The position numbers were made by a program, and so were the translations under genes. A stretch of 64,000 nt of DNA, taken from positions 22,370 to 86,369 of the forward strand of contig JAYFOQ010000001.1 of the NCBI GenBank assembly GCA_034932485.1, read 5' to 3'. Under the pieces are notes generated by a model. The model made no database searches. It was not told where the DNA came from and worked only from the letters and a program-made list of their open reading frames with translations. The stretch is from Gordonibacter sp034932485. GTDB lineage: Bacteria; Actinomycetota; Coriobacteriia; Coriobacteriales; Eggerthellaceae. Positions 15,408 to 23,972 of this stretch are shown in pieces; position 1 is the first letter of the stretch, and each line of letters starts with the position of its first letter.

Positions 15408-16112
15408 ATGGAAAAAGAACAGAACACTCAAGCTGACGCGGCGGCCGAAAAGCCGTGCGTCGAAGCTGCCGACACTGCTACGTCGGCAGAAGTTGACCTT
15501 TCAACATTCGACGTTGTTTTGGCCAGTGGGTCACCGCGGCGCAAACAGTTGATGGAGGATGCAGGAATTGCATTCACGGTGCGTGTGTCGGAGGTGGACG
15601 AGGAACTCGACGCCGATCTTCTGGCCGACCCACCCGAGGCAGCTAAAAAATTGGCTGAGCGCAAAGCCGGCGCGGTTGTGCAGGAAGTTCTTTCCGAGGA
15701 CTATCAGGGCATGGCCATGGTATTGGGCGCTGACACCATGGTGGTATGCGACGGTGAGATATTCGGTAAACCTAAGAACCTCTCGGATGCAAAGCATATG
15801 CTGCGCCGCCTTGAAGGCAGAACGCACGAGGTACTTACTGCCGTGTCGGTATGGCTGGTGGCTGCACCTGAGCCCGAAAAGATATCGCTCGGCTTCCGTA
15901 CCTTTATTGAATCGACAGCCGTAACCTTCCATGCGCTCTCGGATGAGCAGATCGACGACTACCTGCGTCAAGGAGAGTCTTTTGATAAAGCGGGTGCTTA
16001 TGCGATTCAGGGAACAGGGGCGGCTCTGGTGGATCGCATTGACGGGGCTCTTGATACTGTTATTGGCATGCCAGTGCAGCGTCTGCTGGAAGAGTTTCCC
16101 GATCTGCGCTGA
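15408..16112 (+). CDS. maf: Maf-like nucleoside triphosphate pyrophosphatase
   Basis: A 234-residue protein of the Maf/YhdE family, which hydrolyses non-canonical or pyrimidine nucleoside triphosphates to monophosphates. ASGSPRRKQL is the phosphate-binding signature; GADTMVV with the Asp base, KP(K)xxxDA and FDKAGAYAIQGTGA complete the active site. About 40 residues (MEKEQNTQADAAAEKPC...) precede the usual start and appear to be a charged extension. I chose the ATG at 15408 rather than upstream codons because a TACAAT lies 7 bases before it, which suggests a leaderless message. It sits between tilS and hpt. Confidence 0.9.
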   Translation: MEKEQNTQADAAAEKPCVEAADTATSAEVDLSTFDVVLASGSPRRKQLMEDAGIAFTVRVSEVDEELDADLLADPPEAAKKLAERKAGAVVQEVLSEDYQGMAMVLGADTMVVCDGEIFGKPKNLSDAKHMLRRLEGRTHEVLTAVSVWLVAAPEPEKISLGFRTFIESTAVTFHALSDEQIDDYLRQGESFDKAGAYAIQGTGAALVDRIDGALDTVIGMPVQRLLEEFPDLR

Positions 16113-16205
16113 GGATTTGTATACGCCCTGATCCCATGCGGGAATGTAAAAATCGTGGCCCTTGGCTCAGCGTTACCATCTTGTCGCCATTTCTCAGGGG
16201 GGCAA

Positions 16206-16214
16206 TGGTACACT
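16206..16214 (+). promoter_or_regulatory. Possible extended -10 promoter for hpt
   Basis: TGGTACACT has the extended -10 form (TGn then TACACT). It would give a leader of about 95 bases before the hpt start; no -35 match is clear. Confidence 0.35.
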
Positions 16215-16316
16215 AGCCAAATCTCAAGGTAAGTGCAACACCGCTGTTCATGCATCGTGTTTCGATGTGAGACGTGGGGGAACTGTTGTGAACGAAACGA
16301 AGAGGATGCGGAAACT

Positions 16317-16856
16317 GTGCATAACGATATTGCGGAAGTGCTGTTCACTGAGAATGAAATCGCTCAGCGCGTAGAAGAAATTGGTCGCGCTATTACGAGC
16401 GACTATGCTGAAAAGGACAGTATTGTCCTCATTTCCGTGCTGCGCGGTGCAGCCATTTTTATGGCTGACCTTGCTCGGCAAATTGAGTTGCCGGTAGAGA
16501 TGGATTACATGGCTATCTCGTCGTACGGCAACGGCGCAAAAAGCTCGGGCGTTGTGCGTATTCTGAAAGACCTTAGTTCCGAGATTGAAGGTCGCCATGT
16601 TATTGTTGCCGAGGACATCCTCGATTCGGGTCTTACCCTGAAGTATTTGATGAAGAACCTGTCATCGCGCCAGCCTGCTTCTATCGAGGTGGCGACGCTT
16701 TTGCGGAAGAAGACACGTGCGCAGGCGAAGATCGATTGTAAATATGTCGGTTTCGAGTGCCCCGACGAGTTTATCGTTGGTTATGGGTTGGATTATGCTG
16801 AGCGTTACCGCAATCTGCCCTACATTGGTATTTTGAAGCCGGAGATCTACCACTGA
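16317..16856 (+). CDS. hpt: Hypoxanthine phosphoribosyltransferase
   Basis: A 179-residue purine salvage enzyme that converts hypoxanthine or guanine and PRPP to IMP or GMP. VLRGAAIFMADL, the PRPP-binding VIVAEDILDSGLTL (acidic pair then DSG loop) and the C-terminal VGYGLDYAERYRNLPYIG are characteristic. I start it at GTG 16317 (VHNDIAEVLF), as the family normally begins about there; AGAGGA is about 10 bases upstream. An upstream in-frame ATG at 16233 would add 28 atypical Cys-rich residues. It is followed 145 bases later by ftsH, the usual neighbour. Confidence 0.92.
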   Translation: MHNDIAEVLFTENEIAQRVEEIGRAITSDYAEKDSIVLISVLRGAAIFMADLARQIELPVEMDYMAISSYGNGAKSSGVVRILKDLSSEIEGRHVIVAEDILDSGLTLKYLMKNLSSRQPASIEVATLLRKKTRAQAKIDCKYVGFECPDEFIVGYGLDYAERYRNLPYIGILKPEIYH

Positions 16857-17001
16857 TGACCAGCTTCCAGGCTAGGCCACACCTCGCTGGTGCGGGCTTG
16901 GGTGATGGATGCGAGACACACGGCGGCAGAATTGCACATTGCGAGCAAGGTGTCGCAAAGTACGAAGGAAGCTGACCGGACGAGAAGGAAAGTAAGACCA
17001 T

Positions 17002-19356
17002 ATGGCACAGCAAAATAAACCTCAGCAGAGCAAGCAGCCGCAATTTCAGCAGCCCAGTCCACGTACGACTATAATCTCGGTGCTGTTGTTCATGCTGGTA
17101 GCATTCTTCGTGGGCCAGCAGTTTATGAACATGTCGAATACGACACAGACCGATAATCTCATTACGTCGGAATTCGTACAGGCTGTTGAGCAAGATCGTG
17201 TGACAAAGGTTGTCTACGACGCCGGTGGACATACGGTCACGGGTACGTACTATCCGGCTATCACAGCAGGGTCGACGGCCGCCGACGCATTCAACGAGGC
17301 GTTCCAAGCACTCAATGCGCGCATGGCTACCATTAAGAACCCTGATACCGGCAAGGCGCTGGGTGGCGTGGGTACCTCCGACATCAAGGCTGCGACATTA
17401 GGTGAATCGCACAACTTCACCTCCACCTACGTAGGTCAAGACTCGCTTGGACAGCTTATGGCTGCTCATCCGAATATTCCCTACCAGATTCAACTACCCT
17501 CGGCACTCTGGGATATTCTTGGTACGCTGCTTCCCATTATTGCCATCGGTGCGTTGCTGTTCTTCTTCTTCTCTCAGATGCAGAAGGCGAACAATTCGCA
17601 GATGAGCTTTGGTAAAGCCAAGACGAAGAAAACTAGTGAAGAGCGTCCCGATGTGAAGTTCTCTGATGTTGCGGGCGTGGACGAAGCTGTCGAGGAAATG
17701 ACCGAGATTAAAGACTTTCTTGCCAATCCCGCGAAATACCAGTCAATGGGTGCGAAAATTCCGCGCGGTTGTCTGTTAGTGGGCCCTCCGGGCACGGGCA
17801 AAACACTGCTTGCACGTGCTGTTGCTGGCGAAGCAGGCGTGCCGTTCTTTAGCATTTCGGGCTCGGACTTCGTAGAGATGTTTGTTGGTGTGGGTGCTTC
17901 CCGCGTACGCGATCTATTCCAACAGGCAAAAGACGCTTCTCCTGCCATTATCTTCATTGACGAAATTGACGCAGTAGGTCGTCAGCGTGGTACCGGCCTC
18001 GGTGGCGGGCATGACGAACGCGAACAGACACTCAACCAGTTACTTGTTGAGATGGATGGCTTCGAGTCTAACGATTCGGTAGTACTTATTGCGGCAACGA
18101 ACCGTGCTGACGTACTGGATCCTGCCTTGCTGCGCCCCGGTCGTTTTGACCGACAGATTGTGGTTGACGCACCCGATGTGAAGGGCCGCGAGAAAATTTT
18201 GCAGGTTCACTCGAAAGATAAACCTCTGGGTAGCGATGTTGATCTGCCAAAGATTGCTAAGCTCACTCCAGGATTTACGGGTGCCGACTTGGCGAATCTC
18301 ATGAATGAGAGCGCGCTTCTTACAGCGCGTCGCAACAAGAAAATTATTACACAGCGTGAAGTGTCTGAATCGATGGAGCGCGTTATTGCGGGCCCGGAGC
18401 GTAAGGGGCGCGTGCTTGATGAAAAAACCAAGCACACTATCGCTTACCACGAAAGTGGGCACGCCCTCGTTGGACACCTGTTATCGCACGCCGATCCAGT
18501 GCATAAGATTTCAATTATTTCGCGTGGTCGTGCGCTAGGCTACACCCTTTCTATTCCCAAGGAAGACAAGGTGCTGAATTCGCTGGGCGAGATGCGTGAT
18601 GACTTGGCTGTGTTTATGGGTGGTCGTGTGGCTGAGGAGATCTATTGCGACGACATTACTACTGGTGCAAGTAACGATCTTGAACGCGCTACGAAGATGG
18701 CTCGCGCTATTGTTACCCAATACGGCATGAGTGCTGAGTTGGGTACGCAGGTGTTTGGTCAGCCGAATCACGAAGTGTTCTTGGGTCGTGACTATGGCAA
18801 TACGCAGGATTACTCCGAGGAAACCGCGCGTCGTATCGACGGCGAGGTGGCGCGCATTATGAAAGACGCGCACGATCGTGCTCATGAGATTCTGGCGACG
18901 CACCGCGAACAAATGGATCTTATGGCCAGTGTTTTGCTGGAGCGCGAGACTGTCGAGGGTGAAGCATGTCAGGCCTTGCTGGATAACGAGTGGGATGAGT
19001 ACTTAAAGCGCGAAGATGAGATTAATGCCCGTAAGGAACAAGAAGAGGCTGATGCTCGTGCTCGCGATGAAAAACTTGCCGATGTGAACTGGCGTGATGA
19101 ATCGGTAGAGCCGGGTGATCAAGACCCTAATCCGCCGTATCGCGAGGGCGCCCAAGGAGCCGCCGCCGTTCAGCAAGCAGATGCTTCGGTGCCGCCTGCG
19201 GTAGCGGAACAGCAATCGAAAAGTTTTTTGAACGACCTCGAGGAAGGCTTTCGCGAGATGATGGGCGATCCGAAGCCGGGCGATGACAATCGTAAGCAAG
19301 ATTCTAAGCCGGAAGATCGCCGCGATGACAAGAAAGGCGACGGAGAGAATCGATGA
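17002..19356 (+). CDS. ftsH: ATP-dependent zinc metalloprotease FtsH
   Basis: A 784-residue membrane protease. The helix near residues 27-46 and another near 170-190 flank an extracytoplasmic domain; the AAA domain has Walker A GPPGTGKT (261-268), Walker B IIFIDEID and the SRH region; the protease site is HESGH (from His483) where most family members have HEAGH. The Ser replaces a residue that does not bind zinc, so activity is expected. The last 110 residues are Gln/Asp/Lys-rich and disordered (ending KPEDRRDDKKGDGENR). AAGGAAAG precedes the ATG. Its stop overlaps folP-folK by ATGA. Confidence 0.96.
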   Translation: MAQQNKPQQSKQPQFQQPSPRTTIISVLLFMLVAFFVGQQFMNMSNTTQTDNLITSEFVQAVEQDRVTKVVYDAGGHTVTGTYYPAITAGSTAADAFNEAFQALNARMATIKNPDTGKALGGVGTSDIKAATLGESHNFTSTYVGQDSLGQLMAAHPNIPYQIQLPSALWDILGTLLPIIAIGALLFFFFSQMQKANNSQMSFGKAKTKKTSEERPDVKFSDVAGVDEAVEEMTEIKDFLANPAKYQSMGAKIPRGCLLVGPPGTGKTLLARAVAGEAGVPFFSISGSDFVEMFVGVGASRVRDLFQQAKDASPAIIFIDEIDAVGRQRGTGLGGGHDEREQTLNQLLVEMDGFESNDSVVLIAATNRADVLDPALLRPGRFDRQIVVDAPDVKGREKILQVHSKDKPLGSDVDLPKIAKLTPGFTGADLANLMNESALLTARRNKKIITQREVSESMERVIAGPERKGRVLDEKTKHTIAYHESGHALVGHLLSHADPVHKISIISRGRALGYTLSIPKEDKVLNSLGEMRDDLAVFMGGRVAEEIYCDDITTGASNDLERATKMARAIVTQYGMSAELGTQVFGQPNHEVFLGRDYGNTQDYSEETARRIDGEVARIMKDAHDRAHEILATHREQMDLMASVLLERETVEGEACQALLDNEWDEYLKREDEINARKEQEEADARARDEKLADVNWRDESVEPGDQDPNPPYREGAQGAAAVQQADASVPPAVAEQQSKSFLNDLEEGFREMMGDPKPGDDNRKQDSKPEDRRDDKKGDGENR

Positions 19357-20660
19357 TCTGGCGCTGTTCAACGCATGAGTTTGACACCAAGATGCCCCTT
19401 ATTATGGGCATCTTGAATGTAACCCCCGACTCGTTTTCCGATGGCGGCAAGCACGCAGACCTTGAATCTGCCGTTATGCACGCTGAGCGTATGGTGGAAG
19501 AGGGAGCCGCTATTATTGATGTAGGGGGCGAGTCTACGCGTCCTGGGGCAGCTACCGTTACCGTTGAGGAAGAGATTGCTCGTACGGTTCCGGTGGTGGA
19601 GGTGCTCGCTAAGCGCGGCTGGTGTGTAAGCATCGATACGCGTCATGCTGAGGTTGCGCGTGCTGCCGTTGAAGCTGGTGCATCTATTGTTAATGATGTG
19701 TCGGGCTTCCGCGATCCTGCTATGGTTGAGGTGGCATGCTCCTGCGATGCTGGTTTGGTGGTTATGCACATGCAGGGTGATCCTGCCACGATGCAGGAAA
19801 ATCCAGACTACGTTGATGTAGTCGTTGAGGTACGCGACTATCTACGTGAACGCGCGGAAGCATTAGAGGCGGCGGGTGTTTCGCATGAACGTATCTGCGT
19901 CGATCCTGGTCCTGGCTTTGGTAAGACAGCCAAGCAGACTATTGAGCTTGTGCGCAACTTTCAAGAGTTCGTTCGTTTGGGATACCCGGTAATGGCTGCG
20001 TTGTCTCGTAAGAGCTACCTTGGGTATGCCTATAAGATTGAAGACCCATGCGACCGCGACGAGGTATCTGCTTCAGAGGCACTTATGGCTTGTGAGCTGG
20101 GCGCGAGTGTCGTACGTACACATAATGTGGCAGAAACGGCCAAGGCACTTAAAGATTTGCGACCTTACGTGGTGTTGGGTTTGGGGTGTAACGTACCCCT
20201 GGTGGCTCATCCCGGTGAGGAGCGCGAGGGAAAAATCGCTCTTCTTAACCAGGCAATCACGGAACTATGTTCGCTGCCCGATTCGCAAATTGTCGATATT
20301 TCTAGCTTTTACGAGAGCGAACCAGCCTATTACGTAGACCAAGATGTATTCGTGAACGCGGTTGTGCTTATGCGTACGGGGCTTTCGCCCAAGGAATTAT
20401 TGAAATATCTGCAGGCCATCGAGAATAGTCTGGGCCGCGTGCGCGAGATTGAGAATGGTCCGCGTACCTGTGACGTGGATATTATTGATTACCAGTTGTA
20501 CGTGACTGATAACGATCTGCTTACGTTGCCGCATCCGCGCGCTCTTGAGCGAGATTTTGTAGTGATGCCTCTGCTTGAGCTGCTTCCTGGTCATGTACTC
20601 GCCGACGGAATGCCCGTGACGGATGAGGCTGTGACGGTAGGAAAAGCACTAAAACTGTGA
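19353..20660 (+). CDS. folP-folK: Fused dihydropteroate synthase - HPPK (FolP-FolK)
   Basis: A 435-residue two-domain folate enzyme. Residues 1 to about 270 are dihydropteroate synthase: MGILNVTPDSFSDGG, DVGGESTRPGA, NDVSGF, DPGPGFGKT and SRKSYLG are its loops. From about 275 the protein is 6-hydroxymethyl-7,8-dihydropterin pyrophosphokinase: VVLGLGCNV, SSFYESEPAYYVDQDVFVNAVV, GRVREIENGPRTCDVDIIDY and LPHPRALERDFVVMPLLEL. The two make consecutive steps, with HPPK supplying the substrate of the synthase. The domain order FolP then FolK is the reverse of the pathway order. Overlaps ftsH by ATGA and birA by GTGA. No folE or folB is in the window. It would supply the tetrahydrofolate used by the fhs-fchA-folD enzymes. 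Confidence 0.93.
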   Translation: MIWRCSTHEFDTKMPLIMGILNVTPDSFSDGGKHADLESAVMHAERMVEEGAAIIDVGGESTRPGAATVTVEEEIARTVPVVEVLAKRGWCVSIDTRHAEVARAAVEAGASIVNDVSGFRDPAMVEVACSCDAGLVVMHMQGDPATMQENPDYVDVVVEVRDYLRERAEALEAAGVSHERICVDPGPGFGKTAKQTIELVRNFQEFVRLGYPVMAALSRKSYLGYAYKIEDPCDRDEVSASEALMACELGASVVRTHNVAETAKALKDLRPYVVLGLGCNVPLVAHPGEEREGKIALLNQAITELCSLPDSQIVDISSFYESEPAYYVDQDVFVNAVVLMRTGLSPKELLKYLQAIENSLGRVREIENGPRTCDVDIIDYQLYVTDNDLLTLPHPRALERDFVVMPLLELLPGHVLADGMPVTDEAVTVGKALKL

Positions 20661-21436
20661 GTGAGCCGCTTTTGTTTCGTGTTCGCTGCCTTGAGGAGAC
20701 CACGTCAACGAACGATGAAATTAAACGGGCGCTTGAAGCGGGGGAGCCCGAGGGGCTAGTTGTGTGCGCACAACGCCAGACGGGTGGGTACGGCCGTCAG
20801 GGGCGTAAGTGGGCAAGCCCCGATGGCGGCATGTATATGTCGCTCTTGTTGCGCCCTCAGGTAGAAATAAGTACGCTCCCTACGCTGAGCCTAGTTGTGT
20901 CTCTTGCTGTGCGCCGAGCGACCCTCGCCCTTTCCGCCGTGCGGACTGATGATATTTTGGTGAAATGGCCCAATGATATTGTAGTTCCATTTGATAGCGA
21001 GCATGCAGAGTCGATTCGCAAAACGTATCGTAAGCTTTGTGGAATCTCACTTGAAGTGCATGCGCGCGGAGTGTGTGTCGGCGTGGGCGTGAATGTACGT
21101 CAAGGCAAAAATGTGGCATTGGCTGGAGGCAAAAACCTTCCCGTTTATCTGTCTGAACTAGGATGCCTCAGTTCTCTTGATGAAGTGTCTCGGGTAGTTA
21201 TGCACGAGTTCGCTCCTCTATATCTCAAATGGAAAGATGAAGGTATTGCTGCCTTTCTTGACGAGTATCGCTCCTGTATGGCATTGAAGGGCAGACGGGT
21301 GTGCATGGTTGATCAAGCGAGTTCGGTACTTGCTGAAGGCGAAGTGGAAGGTGTAGACGACACGGGTCGACTTATTATCCGCGATACCTCGGGTTCGGTT
21401 TGTTTCCTTTCTTCCGGAGAAGCTCACCTTCGCTAA
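20657..21436 (+). CDS. birA: Biotin-[acetyl-CoA-carboxylase] ligase, without DNA-binding domain
   Basis: A 259-residue ligase that activates biotin as biotinyl-AMP and attaches it to carboxylase carrier proteins. ETTSTNDEIKRA, GGYGRQGRKWASPDGGMYMSLLLRP (biotin-binding loop) and VKWPNDI are characteristic. It lacks the N-terminal helix-turn-helix of E. coli BirA, so it should not repress genes; biotin control of bioY would need another factor. The GTG start overlaps the preceding stop (GTGA), indicating coupling with folP-folK. Together with bioY (23224-23811) and no biotin synthesis genes here, it suggests reliance on biotin uptake. Confidence 0.93.
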   Translation: MSEPLLFRVRCLEETTSTNDEIKRALEAGEPEGLVVCAQRQTGGYGRQGRKWASPDGGMYMSLLLRPQVEISTLPTLSLVVSLAVRRATLALSAVRTDDILVKWPNDIVVPFDSEHAESIRKTYRKLCGISLEVHARGVCVGVGVNVRQGKNVALAGGKNLPVYLSELGCLSSLDEVSRVVMHEFAPLYLKWKDEGIAAFLDEYRSCMALKGRRVCMVDQASSVLAEGEVEGVDDTGRLIIRDTSGSVCFLSSGEAHLR

Positions 21437-21569
21437 GCTTGGCTTCCTTGCGTTTACCGATTGTTTGCAGCGTAATGCCGATATCGCAGCATATATTTTT
21501 CTTTCCTTGCAGCACAATACCGGGTACAATAGCGTGTTTGATAAAAAGGCAAGAAAGGCAAGCGAAGAT

Positions 21570-23084
21570 ATGGCAGCAACGGCGGCAGAAGCGAAATCAC
21601 CCCTTATTCTCAACGAAGACAGCACAGGTGCTCCTCTGGGAAAAGACCCCAAAAACCCAGGACGCGACAACAAAGTAAGCCGTATGGGTACTGCTTCCAT
21701 ACCGCGGCTTATTACTGAGTTTGCTATTCCCGCTATCCTTGGTATGGTAGTGAATGGTGCTTATAACGTAGTTGACTCCATTTTCCTTGGTCAGGCCCTA
21801 GGCGAGATTGGTCTATCGGCTGCTACGGTTGCGAATCCAATCATGATTGTATTCATGGCCATATCGATGCTTATTGGCAACGGCGGAAACGCGCTTGCCG
21901 CTCTGCGTTTGGGTGAGGGACGGCGTGTCGACGCTGAGATTAGTTTAGGGAATACCGTTTTATTGAGTGTGGTAGTGTCGGCCATCGTGGGTATTGCGGC
22001 GTTGAATCCTTCGTTTATCGATGGGCTACTAACCGCTTCGAGCGCCACCGATGAGGTACGACCCTATGCTCATGCATTCTTGCAGATCATATGCTTTGGT
22101 TTTATTTTTCAGTGTATTGGTATGGGAGTAAACAACTTTATTCGTACGGCGGGCGCGCCGAATCGTGCCTTGGTAACCATGCTTATTGGCTTGTTGGTGT
22201 CGTTGGTGTTTAACTACCTGTTTGTTATTCAGATGGGGTGGGGTGTGGTAGGTAGCGCTTGGGCTACGGTAATCGGTCAAGGAGCATCGTGTGTGGCGGT
22301 GCTGTGGTACTTCGTGTTTACAAAGAATGTGCCGCTCAAGCTGCATTTCCGTTATATGGTTCCGCATCTTAAAGTTGTTGGCACTATCCTTTCGTTGGGT
22401 TTTGCTAGTTTCGCTGTTCAAGCCGGCATGGCGGTAGTGAACTTCGTTATTAACCACCTCTTGGTTCAGTACGGGGCTTTGAGCCCCATCGGTGCCGACG
22501 ATGCGCTTGCGTCTATCGGTGTGGTGCAGCGCGTTGGCATGTTCACCGTACTTCCTCTGGTGGGTGTTGCGGTGGCTATTCAGCCACTGCTGGGTTTTAA
22601 TTACGGTGCAAAACTTATTGACCGCGTTAGAAAGACGTTGTGGTACGGTATTGCGGGTGCTACGGCCATCGGTGCCATTATGTGGGTGCTGGTGCATTTG
22701 TTCCCCGAGGCAATCGTTGGGGTATTTGGTATCACTCATGCAGGCCTGGTTGATTTTACGGTGTTTGGGCTCAAGATGCAGTTGCTTATGCTGCCGTTGG
22801 TGGGTTTTCAAATTGTTGGTGCAAACTACTTCCAGGCTACGGGACAGCCTCTGAAGTCTATCGTGCTCTCGCTTACCCGGCAGATTATCTTCCTCGTACC
22901 TTTGCTGTTCTTGTTGCCGGAGGTGCTTCCGAACATATTACCCCAGTTCACCGGCCTCGATGCGCTGTACTTTGCCATGCCTCTTGCGGACTTCCTCTCT
23001 ATTTTTGTCACGATAATCTTCATCGTTGTTGAAATGCGCCGTTTGAAGCGCCTTGAGCGAGGAGAGGTTACTTCGAAGTTTTAG
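21570..23084 (+). CDS. MATE-family multidrug/toxin exporter
   Basis: A 504-residue polytopic protein with about 12 helices; ITEFAIPAILGMVVNGAYNVVDSIFLGQALGEIGLSAATVANPI is the classic MATE opening, repeated in the second half (LGFASFAVQAGMAVVNFVINHLL...PLVGVAVAIQPLLGFNYGA). About 50 polar residues come before the first helix. A TACAAT at 21525-21530 would give a short leader; I picked the ATG at 21570, but a GTG at 21534 is in frame. MATE proteins export cationic compounds by Na+ or H+ antiport. The substrate is unknown. Confidence 0.87.
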   Translation: MAATAAEAKSPLILNEDSTGAPLGKDPKNPGRDNKVSRMGTASIPRLITEFAIPAILGMVVNGAYNVVDSIFLGQALGEIGLSAATVANPIMIVFMAISMLIGNGGNALAALRLGEGRRVDAEISLGNTVLLSVVVSAIVGIAALNPSFIDGLLTASSATDEVRPYAHAFLQIICFGFIFQCIGMGVNNFIRTAGAPNRALVTMLIGLLVSLVFNYLFVIQMGWGVVGSAWATVIGQGASCVAVLWYFVFTKNVPLKLHFRYMVPHLKVVGTILSLGFASFAVQAGMAVVNFVINHLLVQYGALSPIGADDALASIGVVQRVGMFTVLPLVGVAVAIQPLLGFNYGAKLIDRVRKTLWYGIAGATAIGAIMWVLVHLFPEAIVGVFGITHAGLVDFTVFGLKMQLLMLPLVGFQIVGANYFQATGQPLKSIVLSLTRQIIFLVPLLFLLPEVLPNILPQFTGLDALYFAMPLADFLSIFVTIIFIVVEMRRLKRLERGEVTSKF

Positions 23085-23223
23085 TGCTTGTCTGACTTTC
23101 TAGGCAATGCTATTGTCACCCCTTTACACCTTCTCGGGAGACGTTTGATTCGTTGTTGGGTTAGGCTTGTCGGCGACAAATCGGACGCAGCAACATTTTT
23201 GGCTGTACGGGAAGGGATGAGAT

Positions 23224-23811
23224 ATGAAGCAGGTTCAAGGTAAGGGGAGGCCCACTTCGAGGACACGCTCGATTGCGTTCGTGGGGCTTTCGATTGCACT
23301 CATGACGGTTTCCGCGTGGGTGTCGGTACCGTTGGGTCCTGTGCCGTTTACCTTGCAGACATTTGTGATGGTGTTTGCTCTTCTGGTGCTAACGCCACGT
23401 CAGTGTCTTGCTGCTCTTGGTGGTTATCTGATGCTTGGGGCTATTGGGTTGCCGGTGTTTTCTGCCATGCGTGGTGGTATTGGTATACTTGCGGGGCCGA
23501 CCGGTGGGTTTCTTTGGGGCTTTTTGCTGGGAGCGGCTGTCGCTCTGGTGTTTCTGCAGTTAACTCGTACTCGTTTTGGGGTTAGTGCTGAGGTGAGGCG
23601 CAAGGGCCTTATGCTCGATTTGGTTGCAGGTTTTCTTTTCTTGGCCGTGATGTATGTATGCGGATGGACGCAACTTATGGTGGTAGCTTCCCTTAGTCCT
23701 GCGGCGGCGTTTGCTACCGCGGTGGCGCCGTTTCTTATAGTGGATACGCTAAAACTTGTAGCTGCGGTAGGTACGGCGCGTGCTGTGCGGAAAGCTTTGC
23801 CAAGCAAGTAA
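23224..23811 (+). CDS. bioY: BioY biotin transporter, substrate-binding component
   Basis: A 195-residue membrane protein of the ECF-transporter S-component type that binds and imports biotin. AFVGLSIALMTVSAWVSVPLGPVPFTLQTFVMVFALLVLTPRQ and GAIGLPVFSAMRGGIGILAGPTGGFLWGF are signature stretches; six helices are expected. No ECF ATPase or EcfT gene is adjacent, so it must share a remote energising module or work alone. AAGGGA is before the ATG. Its neighbours include birA, two genes upstream. Confidence 0.92.
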   Translation: MKQVQGKGRPTSRTRSIAFVGLSIALMTVSAWVSVPLGPVPFTLQTFVMVFALLVLTPRQCLAALGGYLMLGAIGLPVFSAMRGGIGILAGPTGGFLWGFLLGAAVALVFLQLTRTRFGVSAEVRRKGLMLDLVAGFLFLAVMYVCGWTQLMVVASLSPAAAFATAVAPFLIVDTLKLVAAVGTARAVRKALPSK

Positions 23812-23852
23812 TTTCTTCTTGCTCAGGTTGGGTGGGAAGTAGAACTGTTGAG

Positions 23853-23910
23853 AGGCGAGGCTTGCAAACTGAGAGTAGGGATATTCCTTTCCGGCTTGCA
23901 AGCCTCGCCT
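23853..23910. repeat. Long inverted repeat between convergent bioY and fabH
   Basis: AGGCGAGGCTTGCAA (23853-23867) and its exact complement (23896-23910) form a 15-bp stem with a 28-base loop, lying between the convergent ends of bioY and fabH. No U-run follows on either strand, so it may be a transcript-stabilising or Rho-assisting structure rather than a standard terminator. Confidence 0.7.
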
Positions 23911-23972
23911 GATCGATTTGAATTTCTTGCCAGTGGTCATCTTCCCCTCGCGAAGCGAGAATACCCGTGCTT

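Noticed and set aside
22029..22811. Long reverse-strand frame inside the MATE gene
   Set aside because: The product is His/Asn-rich and unlike any protein fold, and the opposite strand is a clear transporter; this is a composition artefact.
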